Source: Algoriphagus locisalis (GTDB taxonomy: Bacteria; Bacteroidota; Bacteroidia; Cytophagales; Cyclobacteriaceae). Taken from it: a stretch of 64,000 nucleotides of DNA. Both the position numbers and the translations under genes were made by a program. The stretch spans positions 62,001-126,000 of the forward strand of contig NZ_FPBF01000003.1 in the NCBI RefSeq assembly GCF_900116615.1. The letters are read 5' to 3'. How positions within the stretch are numbered: position 1 is the first letter of the stretch; each line of letters begins with the position of its first letter. This document shows positions 28,269-36,786 of the stretch, piece after piece. The notes under the pieces are model-generated. The model was not told the DNA's origin. It made no database searches and saw only the letters and a program-made list of their open reading frames with translations.

Positions 28269-29441
28269 TCACTCAATCGCCAATTTGTAAATTTTATCAT
28301 CAAAGCCGCATATATACAATTCTTGGTTTTGATCCACTCCAAATGCTGAAATCGGGAAATCTGCATTCAGCAATTCTGTATTAATCGGGTTAGAAGGATC
28401 GCTGACGTCCAAACTCCAGATCCTTCCGGAAACGAAATCAGCATAGATGTACAATCCTTCCAATTCTGCTATGGCATCACCATGATACACAAATCCACCT
28501 GTGACGGAAATATCACCTTGGGAGTGGTCATATTCCCAAACGGGTAGCGCTAGCCCAGTCTTATCACAGTCAGCAGGTTTGAAACAATGAAAACCTTCCA
28601 TGGTATTCCATCCATAATTTCCACCATTTTCAACTATGTCAATCTCTTCATATTTATTTTGTCCCACATCCCCTACCCATAGCTGACCGTTGGATGAGTC
28701 AAAGCTAAATCTCCATGGATTTCTCAAGCCATACGCATAGATTTCTTCCCGAAAACCTTCTGAATTATTTACAAAAGGATTATCAGCAGGTATTGAATAG
28801 TTGTTAGATCCAGTTGTCTGATTCACGTCTATTCTAAGGATCTTTCCTAACAAAGTACTGCGGTTTTGCCCATTGCCCTGAGGATCTCCGCCACTTCCAC
28901 CATCACCTGTAGCGATATAAAGGAAACCGTCAGGGCCAAATGAAATTTGACCTCCATTGTGGTTGGAATAGGGCTGTTCAAACTCCAACAAGACAAGTTC
29001 ACTGGATGGATCAGCTTTATTGGGGTCTGAAGACATCACTGAAAAGCGGGAGATTACAGTTCTATTTGGGTTTCCTGCGGTATAATTCACATAGAAATAG
29101 CCATTACTCTGGAATTCTGGATGGAATGCAAGTCCCAATAATCCTTCCTCATTCCCTGAATCATCTACTTTACTTTCTATATCCAAGAATTCAGTTTTCT
29201 CACTAGCTGCGGCATTATTTTCAAAGACAGAAATCACTCCTCTCTGCTCAACCACAAAGATCCTGTTGGAATTGTCTCCTGCATGTTGGAAATCTACAGG
29301 TCTGGTAAAAGAAAGGTTTGGGAAAGCTTCTTGGACGATGAACTCACCAAGCTGACTTGGGCAAGATGAGGGATTTTCTTGTGAGCAAGCGCTGGTAAGA
29401 GTTGTGAGTAATAATAAAACGGTGTTTAAATAGATTTTCAT
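28269..29441 (-). CDS. PQQ-dependent sugar dehydrogenase-like lipoprotein
   Basis: A 390-residue lipoprotein (lipobox TLTSAC, Cys19) of the soluble glucose/sorbosone dehydrogenase beta-propeller family (GSDH), which oxidises aldose sugars with pyrroloquinoline quinone and calcium. Motifs seen are RPVDFQHAGDNSNRIFVVEQ, GLLGLAFHPEFQSNGYFYVNY, HNGGQISFGPDGFLYIATGDGG, GLRNPWRFSFD and NYGWNTMEGFHCF. Only a minority of this family has proven PQQ activity, so the catalytic claim is from family. It is divergent from the Gfo/Idh gene, with 286 bases between them. Proximity to the polysaccharide locus suggests sugar use but no operon link exists. Confidence 0.85.
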   Translation of the reverse strand: MKIYLNTVLLLLTTLTSACSQENPSSCPSQLGEFIVQEAFPNLSFTRPVDFQHAGDNSNRIFVVEQRGVISVFENNAAASEKTEFLDIESKVDDSGNEEGLLGLAFHPEFQSNGYFYVNYTAGNPNRTVISRFSVMSSDPNKADPSSELVLLEFEQPYSNHNGGQISFGPDGFLYIATGDGGSGGDPQGNGQNRSTLLGKILRIDVNQTTGSNNYSIPADNPFVNNSEGFREEIYAYGLRNPWRFSFDSSNGQLWVGDVGQNKYEEIDIVENGGNYGWNTMEGFHCFKPADCDKTGLALPVWEYDHSQGDISVTGGFVYHGDAIAELEGLYIYADFVSGRIWSLDVSDPSNPINTELLNADFPISAFGVDQNQELYICGFDDKIYKLAIE

Positions 29442-29727
29442 GGAGACTTAGGTTTGGTGGTTAGTGCAACTTATTACTACCTACGAAAATTAATTGGTTT
29501 TGAATGGATTAAGAGAATTAGATTAATGAACAGGATCTCAAGAATCATTAACTAACAACATAAAAAAAAACCGTTCACTTTACTTATCTCCACCAATATA
29601 TTTTTTGGATTTTGCGTAATACACCTATTTAATATTGCTTAAAAATATCCATATGTGTAAGTTTATGAGCATTGTTACCATTTTTTCAATAAATTGAACT
29701 AATAACAACCCCAAAATAAATCTAACA

Positions 29728-31071
29728 ATGAGTAAAGAATCATCGAGGAGAACATTCATCAAAAAATCAGCAATAGCGGGCACAGCAGCTATGGTCTTGC
29801 CGACCTTTATCCCAGCTTCAGCTTTTGGCGCTAATGACCGCATCAATGCAGCTGTGCTAGGCATAAATGGTAGAGGAAAAAGTCATATTCAAGGTTTCAT
29901 GGCTCAAAAAGATGTGGAAATTACGACACTTTGCGATCCAGACTTGAACCTGCTGACCCCTGCCCAAAAAGCGTTCAAGGAGAAATACGGTAAAGACGTT
30001 GGAATTGAGCAAGATCTCAAAAAAGTATTTGACAATAAGGATATCGATGTGGTAAGCCTTGCCACCCCAAATCACTGGCATGCGCTGGCGACTATCTGGG
30101 CTTGTCAGGCAGGCAAGGATGTCTATGTAGAAAAGCCTGGGTCACATAACATCTCTGAAGGTCGTAGAATGATAGAAGCGGCAGAGAAATATGATCGCAT
30201 CGTCCAGCATGGTGTGCAGCTAAGAAGCTCGCCGGCCGTCCAAGAGGCAATAGAACTCATGAGAGATGGCTATATAGGCAGAGTTTACATGGCTCGTGGG
30301 CTTGTATTTAGAATGCGTGGAGATATCGGTATCAAGGGGACTTCTCCTGTGCCAGATGGATTGGACTATGACCTGTGGACAGGCCCAGCTCCAAAAGTTC
30401 CATTTACCCGAGATCTGGTGCATTACAACTGGCACTGGCACTGGGATTATGGCAATGGGGACGTGGGGAATCAGGGAATTCATGAGACTGATCTCTGCAT
30501 GTGGGGACTTGATGTAGGCTTTCCTACCAAGATTACCTCTATGGGCGGAAAGTATCTCTGGAATGACAGCAAGCAAGTACCTGAGGTACTGACTTCTATC
30601 TATAACTACCCAGAGGAAAATAAAATTATTCAATTCGAAGTGCGCCCATGGTACACCAATGCTGAGGATGGAGCCACTGTTGGGAACATCTTCTATGGTG
30701 ATAAAGGCTATCTGGTAGTAGATGGCTACGATAAATACAAGACCTTCTTAGGTAATGACAGAACACCTGGTAAATCCGGTGATGACGGCGGTGAAGCTGC
30801 TTCAGGAATGGACAGAGGTGCCGGAGGGACTGATGGTCACTTCACCAACTTCATTGAGGCTGTCCGAAAGCATGATAAATCTATTTTGAATGGACCGGTT
30901 GAAACCGCTCACTTATCTTCTGGTTTGGCACACTTAGGAAATATAGCTTACAGGCTGGGAAGGGTACTTGATTTTGATCCTAAGTCAGAGAAATTTGTTA
31001 ACGATCCAGAAGCCGACGCCATGCTTACCAGAGAATACAGACCTGGTTTTGAGGTGCCAGATAAAGTTTAG
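29728..31071 (+). CDS. Tat-exported Gfo/Idh/MocA-family oxidoreductase
   Basis: A 447-residue NAD(P)-dependent oxidoreductase of the Gfo/Idh/MocA family. The N-terminus is a twin-arginine signal (SSRRTFIKKSAIAGTAAMVL), so it is exported folded with its cofactor to the periplasm. The Rossmann start NAAVLGINGRGKSHIQGF, the catalytic EKP motif (DVYVEKPGSHN) and a C-terminal dimer domain with GNGDVGNQGIHETDLCMWGL are visible. Similar periplasmic members act on sugars or sugar derivatives; the substrate here is unknown. It is monocistronic, followed by a strong terminator. Confidence 0.88.
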   Translation: MSKESSRRTFIKKSAIAGTAAMVLPTFIPASAFGANDRINAAVLGINGRGKSHIQGFMAQKDVEITTLCDPDLNLLTPAQKAFKEKYGKDVGIEQDLKKVFDNKDIDVVSLATPNHWHALATIWACQAGKDVYVEKPGSHNISEGRRMIEAAEKYDRIVQHGVQLRSSPAVQEAIELMRDGYIGRVYMARGLVFRMRGDIGIKGTSPVPDGLDYDLWTGPAPKVPFTRDLVHYNWHWHWDYGNGDVGNQGIHETDLCMWGLDVGFPTKITSMGGKYLWNDSKQVPEVLTSIYNYPEENKIIQFEVRPWYTNAEDGATVGNIFYGDKGYLVVDGYDKYKTFLGNDRTPGKSGDDGGEAASGMDRGAGGTDGHFTNFIEAVRKHDKSILNGPVETAHLSSGLAHLGNIAYRLGRVLDFDPKSEKFVNDPEADAMLTREYRPGFEVPDKV

Positions 31072-31089
31072 AATTTTACATTCAAAGAG

Positions 31090-31132
31090 AAATAAACCCT
31101 GTTAGACCATGTTCTAATAGGGTTTATTTCTT
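31090..31132 (+). terminator. Terminator after Gfo/Idh gene
   Basis: A long hairpin pairs AAATAAACCCTGTTAGA with TCTAATAGGGTTTATTT around a six-base loop, with one mismatch, and T-rich bases follow. It starts 19 bases after the stop codon and separates this gene from the convergent flavoprotein gene; it could act in both directions. Confidence 0.75.
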
Positions 31133-31169
31133 TGGTCCAACTTCTGTTTCCTTGGCTTTACTTAACGAT

Positions 31170-32108
31170 CTAATTCCTTTTTTCTAAAATTTCGGCAAGC
31201 TCCATCGCACATCCCCAAGCCACTGTGAACCCTGCTCCTCCATGTCCATAGTTATGGAATACATTAGGGTAGTTTAAATCAAATTCAAACCTGACAGCAC
31301 TCCTTCTGGGTCTCAAACCTACAATAACTTCTAGAATCTCAGGATTTTCAGTTACACCGGATTCTGTCAATCTGTTAAGGATTAATTCTGTGTCAGCTGG
31401 ATCAATGGATTCGTTCCAGTCATTTTCATAATCAGTTCCCCCGATTACCGAATCCTCAGATCTGTTGATCACATAGCTGAGAGCACCTCTTTTGGTAGGG
31501 TTGGCAAAGGAAGGGATCTTCATTTTATTACATCGGAGGATTTGTCCCCTCATAGGATGCAAATCATCGTCATTGCAAAGTGACTTCGCACCCAAACCGG
31601 TGCAATTGATCACCCAGCTATCCAAAGCTGCTAATTCTTTTAAAGAAGAAATTTCCAGCTCCTTATATTCCCCTCCACTTTGGAGGAATTTTTCAAAAAG
31701 ATACGGCAGGTATAGAAGTGGTTCGGCTAGAGGAACATGAGAAATAAAGGCCATTTCCATGCCTTTGGGAAGTTCTTCTCGCGTTGCTTGCCTGACTTTA
31801 CCAGCAGGAAGTTGGCTGGTCCAATCTATGTTGCTTTCTGCCGTGTAAGCGGTGATAAATGGAATGAATTTGATGCCATTCCCTTCAATGACATCAGTTG
31901 CATATCGCTGATAAGCCAACGTCGCCCAGCGATTGGTTTTTTCTTTGGGCTGGATCTCAAATGGAAACCAAATGGCGCCAACTTTCCAAGATAGACTCTT
32001 TTCAAATCCAGCCTTAGAGATCAGTTTCACACTAAAGCCTGATTCCTGAAGCATGATGGCTGATGTCAAACCAACTATTCCTGATCCTACAACTGTGACT
32101 GAAGTCAT
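31170..32108 (-). CDS. D-amino-acid-oxidase-like FAD oxidoreductase
   Basis: A 312-residue flavoprotein resembling D-amino-acid or D-aspartate oxidase, which deaminates D-amino acids to 2-oxo acids with release of peroxide. The FAD-binding loop VTVVGSGIVGLTSAIML opens the protein; the C-terminal part has the DAAO signature region GLRPRRSAVRFE and NYGHGGAGFTVAWGCA. I chose the ATG at 32106-32108 because it sits right before the Rossmann strand and only 7 bases after the serine hydrolase stop; the longer reading would overlap that gene. Pairing with a D-peptidase-like hydrolase suggests D-amino-acid catabolism, which is inference. No signal peptide, so it is cytoplasmic. Confidence 0.82.
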   Translation of the reverse strand: MTSVTVVGSGIVGLTSAIMLQESGFSVKLISKAGFEKSLSWKVGAIWFPFEIQPKEKTNRWATLAYQRYATDVIEGNGIKFIPFITAYTAESNIDWTSQLPAGKVRQATREELPKGMEMAFISHVPLAEPLLYLPYLFEKFLQSGGEYKELEISSLKELAALDSWVINCTGLGAKSLCNDDDLHPMRGQILRCNKMKIPSFANPTKRGALSYVINRSEDSVIGGTDYENDWNESIDPADTELILNRLTESGVTENPEILEVIVGLRPRRSAVRFEFDLNYPNVFHNYGHGGAGFTVAWGCAMELAEILEKRN

Positions 32109-32115
32109 CGAAAAT

Positions 32116-33906
32116 CTATTTTTTAACGGCAGCAAAAGTCCCGTTCGGCTGGATAAGCAACATATTCAAAACGCCTTCCTTTTCCTCAAATCGTACCTTA
32201 TAACCCGGTAATCCTTTGACAATGAATTCATTTTCCTGAGTGGGTGTAAGGGAATATTCAGGCTGACCAGGGACAAACAATGTTAACGCTTCATCCTTCA
32301 GAGAGATTTTTAAGTCTGTTCCGGAAAGGGAATAGGTACCCACATAAGTTTCCAGCATTTCCAAAGAAACTTTAGCTTCTGCAGGAGTGCGTTTGAAAGT
32401 AAGCGGTTCTAGCGTGGGTTCGAATTTCACGTTGGCGGATTCTATGTCACCAAATTCATCAGAGCGGAAATTAAAATTGACACCTAACCCTGCAAGAGTA
32501 TCAACCTCGTTTTCTTTGACCAAATAAGGCTCAAAAACATCGTAATGCCTATGTTTCAAATACAATCTTTCTCTTGGGAATTGAGCCCACAAAGAGTCGT
32601 TTTTGAATTCAATTTGAAATGTACCGTAGCCTGGATGATTGTATTTTCCTGTATATTCCACTAATGCATGGGAAGGCTGGGTGTTGGGAACGGTACTGGA
32701 TTCCTGCTTCTCCTTTGCTTCTTTTTGTTGTTCCTTTATTTTTTCAATTCTATCTGTGTAAAAGCCCACCCAGTCGGTTTTCTCCAAATCCAAGAGCTCA
32801 TCTGAAATAGCATCTCGAACTAGGTTTGGCAAAGCAGAACCATTTTGGTTTGTCAAAACGACAATCCCTAGGCTATCTGTTGGAAAAAAGGCTACGTTAG
32901 CCGAAAACCCATCGATATTCCCACCATGTTCCAGTCTATAATGTCCTTTGTAAGAAGATGTAAACCAGGCATATCCGTAGCTATTGAGGTGCTGATCAGG
33001 AAACTTTTTATCAGCAATACCTCCACCTACCAGCATCAGGGGATTCACAGCTCTGGCGACATAGCTTTCCGGCAAAACTTGAACTTCCCCAAATTTCCCT
33101 CCATTTAGCCAAATCTTTACCCAATTAGCCATTTCTTTCACGCTGCTATTGATGCTTCCAGCTGGGCTGATCGCCGCGATATTATAATATGGAGTTACTT
33201 TATTGTTGGTGAATTCTTCCAAAGTATAGCCCTTGGAAATATTGCTAAACCCTTCCAGCTCTTTGATGCTGACGTTTGAAGTAGTCATATTCAAGGGCTT
33301 GAAAAACCGCTCTTTGATATTTTCTTCCCAGCTTTTTCCCGTGAGTTTTTCCGTGATGAGGCCTTGTGCCAAATACATGAAATTATTGTAATACCATTGC
33401 TTTCTGACTCCGGTGAAAGGCTCTTGGTGTTTTATGCGCATCAACAAGCTGTCCTTGTCCTCCGAGGGAAATAAATACCAGGAAATATCGTGTCTGGGGA
33501 GCCCGGTACGGTGGCTGATCATATCCGTAATAGTCACTTGATTAGTGAGCTCATCGTTATAAAACTCCAGTTCAGGAAGGTATTTCTTTGGGCTATCTGA
33601 GAATTTCAAGCCCTTTTCTTCCTCCATAATCCCCAATAGTGCCACAGTGAAAGCCTTGGAAGAGGAACCAATAGCATACAGCGTGTTTTCATCGGCTTCA
33701 ATCTTTTTTTCCAAATCGCGGTACCCAAACCCTTTGGAATAAATAACCTCATTGCCCTGCACTACCGCTACCGAAAAACCAACTGTCATCGTAGCTTCCT
33801 GAAGCGCTTTAAGTTTGTCATCTAGCTTTTTGGTGTCCAGTTTAGTCTGAGCAAAAGTCAGCGTACTACCGACTAGAAAAATGAGAGAAAAGAGAATAAT
33901 TCGCAT
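32116..33906 (-). CDS. Class C beta-lactamase-like serine hydrolase, exported
   Basis: A 596-residue exported serine hydrolase of the beta-lactamase/D-aminopeptidase/esterase superfamily. A signal peptide ends at SQTFAQ-like residues 18-20 (TFAQ). The catalytic SxxK is Ser81-SSSK-Lys84 (AIGSSSKAFTVAL), the YxN motif is around Tyr173-Asn175 (WYYNNFMYL) and the third motif is HGG (RLEHGGNIDGF). The catalytic domain ends near 370; a charged linker (KEQQKEAKEKQE) leads to a C-terminal DUF3471-type beta domain. It is the first gene of a two-gene unit with the D-amino-acid-oxidase-like protein. Beta-lactam resistance should not be assumed; peptidase or esterase activity is equally possible. Confidence 0.87.
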   Translation of the reverse strand: MRIILFSLIFLVGSTLTFAQTKLDTKKLDDKLKALQEATMTVGFSVAVVQGNEVIYSKGFGYRDLEKKIEADENTLYAIGSSSKAFTVALLGIMEEEKGLKFSDSPKKYLPELEFYNDELTNQVTITDMISHRTGLPRHDISWYLFPSEDKDSLLMRIKHQEPFTGVRKQWYYNNFMYLAQGLITEKLTGKSWEENIKERFFKPLNMTTSNVSIKELEGFSNISKGYTLEEFTNNKVTPYYNIAAISPAGSINSSVKEMANWVKIWLNGGKFGEVQVLPESYVARAVNPLMLVGGGIADKKFPDQHLNSYGYAWFTSSYKGHYRLEHGGNIDGFSANVAFFPTDSLGIVVLTNQNGSALPNLVRDAISDELLDLEKTDWVGFYTDRIEKIKEQQKEAKEKQESSTVPNTQPSHALVEYTGKYNHPGYGTFQIEFKNDSLWAQFPRERLYLKHRHYDVFEPYLVKENEVDTLAGLGVNFNFRSDEFGDIESANVKFEPTLEPLTFKRTPAEAKVSLEMLETYVGTYSLSGTDLKISLKDEALTLFVPGQPEYSLTPTQENEFIVKGLPGYKVRFEEKEGVLNMLLIQPNGTFAAVKK

Positions 33907-34150
33907 TATGTGTTAGGTATGGTACATTTACCCATCAAACTCAAGATTTTTTCTGTGAAATTCTAAGAAATGACTGGATTTTTTAAGGAGGCTTGATGTA
34001 TTCCCAGTTTTAGTGCAACTATATTATTGAATAAGAGCAGTTTAAATTTTTGAAGCTAGATGTCAAGTTGCCTTTTTAACTGAGTGTTATCACCATACCA
34101 TAGAATTCAAGAATTTAAATCTCTTACAGCGGTAAATTGCTTGGAAATTA

Positions 34151-34165
34151 GAGATTACAAATCTC
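34151..34165. repeat. Dispersed palindrome GAGATT-N3-AATCTC
   Basis: GAGATTACAAATCTC is a perfect 6-bp palindrome with a 3-base spacer, followed by GAATAGC. Nearly the same sequence (GAGATTTACAATCTC followed by GAAGC) occurs at 60675-60689, both in gene-free DNA. This suggests a dispersed intergenic repeat family. Confidence 0.6.
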
Positions 34166-34205
34166 GAATAGCAGATTGCAACACTGGTTAGTAGGATTTT
34201 AAAAA

Positions 34206-34285
34206 ACTGCGTGGTGCAGAGGCGACTGCTTGGGGTCTTTTCCTAAGATCCCAAGCAGTCTTTGCCTCCGTCTTCTCTCCACACA
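34206..34285. repeat. Long imperfect palindrome (hairpin element)
   Basis: The core pairs GACTGCTTGGG (34224-34234) with CCCAAGCAGTC (34250-34260), and the helix extends inward with GTCTT/AAGAT and outward with GAGGC/GCCTC after a 3-base bulge. Weaker pairing continues into GTGG/CCAC ends. The total is near 80 bases. It looks like a folded REP- or MITE-type element rather than a simple terminator, because no T-run follows and no gene ends next to it. Confidence 0.65.
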
Positions 34286-34421
34286 AAATCTTTATGGGGT
34301 TAAGATTTTCTTCTCCTTTAGAACGTTGGGAACCTTTGTCCAAGTCTTATTTGTGGATTTAAAAAAGCTTAAAGAAAGTTAATTGAGAAGTAGTGGTTCA
34401 TAAGTACCTTGAAGGGAATAC

Positions 34422-35732
34422 TTACATGTCTTCAAGGGACAGGGCGAGGAATTCCTTGGTATATCCAGATAGTTTTTGATCTAAAGTGGATGCTTTGTTT
34501 TGTAGATATTCAAGATTGATTTTTGACTTGTTCAATTTTACTTCTGCAAAAACTGCCCGCTTGTTTAGCTCATTGATAGCGATGATGTCAATTTCATTCT
34601 GATTTCCTTTCCCCCAATAAGTCCCTATTTCTGAAAATTCTCCACTAAGCTGAAGTTTTTGCTGGAAATATCGTTCTAGGGTTTTGCCCACAAACGTAGA
34701 ATACCCTTGCAGCACCAGGTCTTTTACAAACTGATAGTTTTCGATTTCTATTGCACTTTGGTTTTTGTAGATAAAGCGGAACCAGAATCGGAGAAAATTA
34801 TCCGTTATTTCATATTTGATTTGCCTACTTCCTTGCTTAGCAAAAATAGGTTTGATCTTTTTTATTAAGCTGAAATCATTTTCTAGTTTATCCAAAAAAC
34901 CACCAACACTCATTTCTAAAATTGACTCGATCTCCGGACGTGAAGTTTTGGATGAAGCGATAAGGGAAAGGATGGAAAAATAGGTGCTATAGTCCTTTCC
35001 AAACTCTTCTATCAAGACGTTTTTACCTTCTTCCAAGAATAGGGAATTTTCCTTGAAGATCTCATTGAGAATGGAGTCTCTCGTGAAGGCGTTACTTTCC
35101 ACCAGACTTTCAACATATTTTGCAACTCCACCGGTAAACGCATAGAACGCCAGCAAATCTTCTGGAGTGTATCCTGGGAAATAATCAGTCAAGATCTCTT
35201 TCAGTACATTGATATCAAATGGCTTGATGTATAGGCGTGCCGTGGCTCGCGAGAACAAAGGCTCTTTGGCATTTTCGAAGATATCCTTCATCATTGAATA
35301 AATTGAGCCACAGAAAATCAGATTAATCTGACTGCTTGATTTTTTGGAATCCCAAATATTCTGAATATCACTGAAGATGGATGAATTGACGGTTTTGAAT
35401 TCTTGAAATTCATCAATAATTAGTGTGAAATTCCGGCTTTCTGAAAGCTCCATTATCCATCCGAAAAGGTCTTTGAACTTAGTGATCTCACCGAAAAAAT
35501 TGACCTGAAGACTGTTTTTGATGGTTTCTACAAATTCTTGACAGAGGAGAACCTCGTTTTTTCGGGCAACAAAAAGATACACTGATGGTTTACCCTCACT
35601 ATCTTTTTTCAGTAAACTGGTTTTACCAATCCTTCTCCTTCCCACCATAATAGTCATTTGTGCGCTTTGGGTGGATTTTTCTCGGATTCGCTGCAGTTCA
35701 GCTAGTTCTTTTTCTCTATTGTAAAATTTCAT
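34422..35732 (-). CDS. AAA-family ATPase with DUF234-like C-terminus
   Basis: A 436-residue P-loop ATPase of the archaeal-type ATPase/DUF234 group, found widely and often acquired horizontally; its role is unknown. The Walker A is GRRRIGKTSLL (residues about 31-41), Walker B is FTLIIDEFQEF, a sensor-like LIFCGSIYSMM follows, then the FTGGVAKYVESL segment, a winged-helix linker and a C-terminal PD-(D/E)XK nuclease-like end (GNQNEIDIIAINELNKRAVFAEVKL), where the E..D..EVK pattern fits the fold. It is monocistronic. Tandem palindromes abut its start, suggesting autoregulation. Another ATPase of related architecture lies at 56.3 kb. Confidence 0.85.
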   Translation of the reverse strand: MKFYNREKELAELQRIREKSTQSAQMTIMVGRRRIGKTSLLKKDSEGKPSVYLFVARKNEVLLCQEFVETIKNSLQVNFFGEITKFKDLFGWIMELSESRNFTLIIDEFQEFKTVNSSIFSDIQNIWDSKKSSSQINLIFCGSIYSMMKDIFENAKEPLFSRATARLYIKPFDINVLKEILTDYFPGYTPEDLLAFYAFTGGVAKYVESLVESNAFTRDSILNEIFKENSLFLEEGKNVLIEEFGKDYSTYFSILSLIASSKTSRPEIESILEMSVGGFLDKLENDFSLIKKIKPIFAKQGSRQIKYEITDNFLRFWFRFIYKNQSAIEIENYQFVKDLVLQGYSTFVGKTLERYFQQKLQLSGEFSEIGTYWGKGNQNEIDIIAINELNKRAVFAEVKLNKSKINLEYLQNKASTLDQKLSGYTKEFLALSLEDM

Positions 35733-35741
35733 TGCTTACTT

Positions 35742-35776
35742 ATTGTAATGCAAGTTACTGTAATATTTGTTACAAT
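35742..35776 (-). promoter_or_regulatory. Tandem palindromes before DUF234 ATPase start
   Basis: Two GTAA-N6-TTAC palindromes lie at 35745-35758 and 35760-35773, spaced by 15 bp, and the pair is itself bracketed by ATTGTAA and TTACAAT. They end 10 bases before the ATG of the ATPase. The layout fits an operator overlapping the promoter or ribosome binding site. The binding protein is unknown. Confidence 0.5.
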
Positions 35777-36105
35777 AAAAAATATCTATAGAGATTTCCT
35801 ATCTACCAAGCGCTTTGATAGTTATAGTGAGTAACCATGGACAATAGAAAAGGCTTGATTGAGAGATTGACTTATTTTCTTTCTAAATTTAAATTATCTG
35901 ATTATACGCTTCTTTGCCAGTAGATCACAAAGGCCTTGACTCCGGACGGCCACCAAATTTGAGGTTTAAAGAGAGGAGCGGAAATGGGGCGCATCCGCAT
36001 TTTTATCTCATCCCAAAAACCAAATCTAACGGACACAGCCTAAAGTTGAGGTGAAGCTTGATGGAATATGGCTAATGGCAGATTTACTTTACCACCCTGA
36101 AACAC
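35777..36105. other. Intergenic region without recognisable gene
   Basis: About 330 bases between the ATPase operator and the response-regulator stop. The only structure I see is an imperfect hairpin around 35977-36004 (GCGGAAATG with CATCCGC, followed by ATTTTT on the plus strand). No coding frame is credible. Confidence 0.5.
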
Positions 36106-36786
36106 TCAACACACCAATTTATACCCAAAACCTCTCACGTTTAAGATCTGGATTTGGGAGTCTTCCTGTAGTTTTTTGCGAAGCTTGGTGATAAAAACAT
36201 CCATGCTGCGGGCATTGAAAAAATCGTCCGATCCCCAAATCTGCGTAAGGATCAAACTTCTATCTGTAATCTGATTGGCATTTTCCAGCAGGATTTTAAG
36301 GAGTTGAGATTCCCGAGCGGTAAGATGGCATTCCTTTTCATTTAGCCTCAAAAGTTGCTTGGTCGGATGAAATTCATACTTCCCAAGTGAAACCCAGTCT
36401 GATTGGTTTTTGCGGAGTTGCTGCCGATTGAGTTGAGCTTTGATCCGTACGATCAATTCTTCCATGCTGAATGGTTTACGTACGTAATCATTTGCACCTA
36501 ATCCAAATCCCTTCAGCACATCCTCCGTTTGGGATTTCGATGTCAGAAAAATAATCGGAGTGTAGGGATCTATCTTTCGGATTTGCTCAGCAAGCGTAAA
36601 TCCATCTTTCTTGGGCATCATCACGTCCAATACCAGTACATCTGGCTTAGCCTTTTGGTAGCTTTCCCAGGCTTGTAGTCCATCAGGGCAAAGGGTAACT
36701 TGAAACTCCCGGCTTTCCAGACTTTCCTGAATGATCATACCCAAAGCCATTTCATCTTCCGCCAATAGAATTTTTATTTTGCTCAT
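36106..36786 (-). CDS. OmpR-family response regulator
   Basis: A 226-residue response regulator with an N-terminal receiver domain (acidic pair in LLAEDE, phospho-acceptor Asp near 51 in LVLDVMMPKKDG, switch Thr in IIFLTSKS, Lys in VRKPFS) and a C-terminal winged-helix DNA-binding domain (LTARESQLLKILLENAN, FFNARSMDVFITKLRKKL, VRGFGYKL). The chosen ATG overlaps the kinase stop by four bases (ATGA), so the two are translationally coupled; a GCC-ATG start two codons earlier would reach further into the kinase gene. Members of this subfamily bind directly repeated half-sites, as found upstream of the neighbouring divergent operon. Confidence 0.93.
   Translation of the reverse strand: MSKIKILLAEDEMALGMIIQESLESREFQVTLCPDGLQAWESYQKAKPDVLVLDVMMPKKDGFTLAEQIRKIDPYTPIIFLTSKSQTEDVLKGFGLGANDYVRKPFSMEELIVRIKAQLNRQQLRKNQSDWVSLGKYEFHPTKQLLRLNEKECHLTARESQLLKILLENANQITDRSLILTQIWGSDDFFNARSMDVFITKLRKKLQEDSQIQILNVRGFGYKLVC

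Larger units (their letters stand above)
33907..34421. other. Intergenic region rich in palindromes
   Basis: About 515 bases without a credible gene. It includes a 15-bp palindrome of a family seen again near 60.7 kb and a very long hairpin element, both listed separately. The remaining sequence shows nothing recognisable. Confidence 0.6.
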
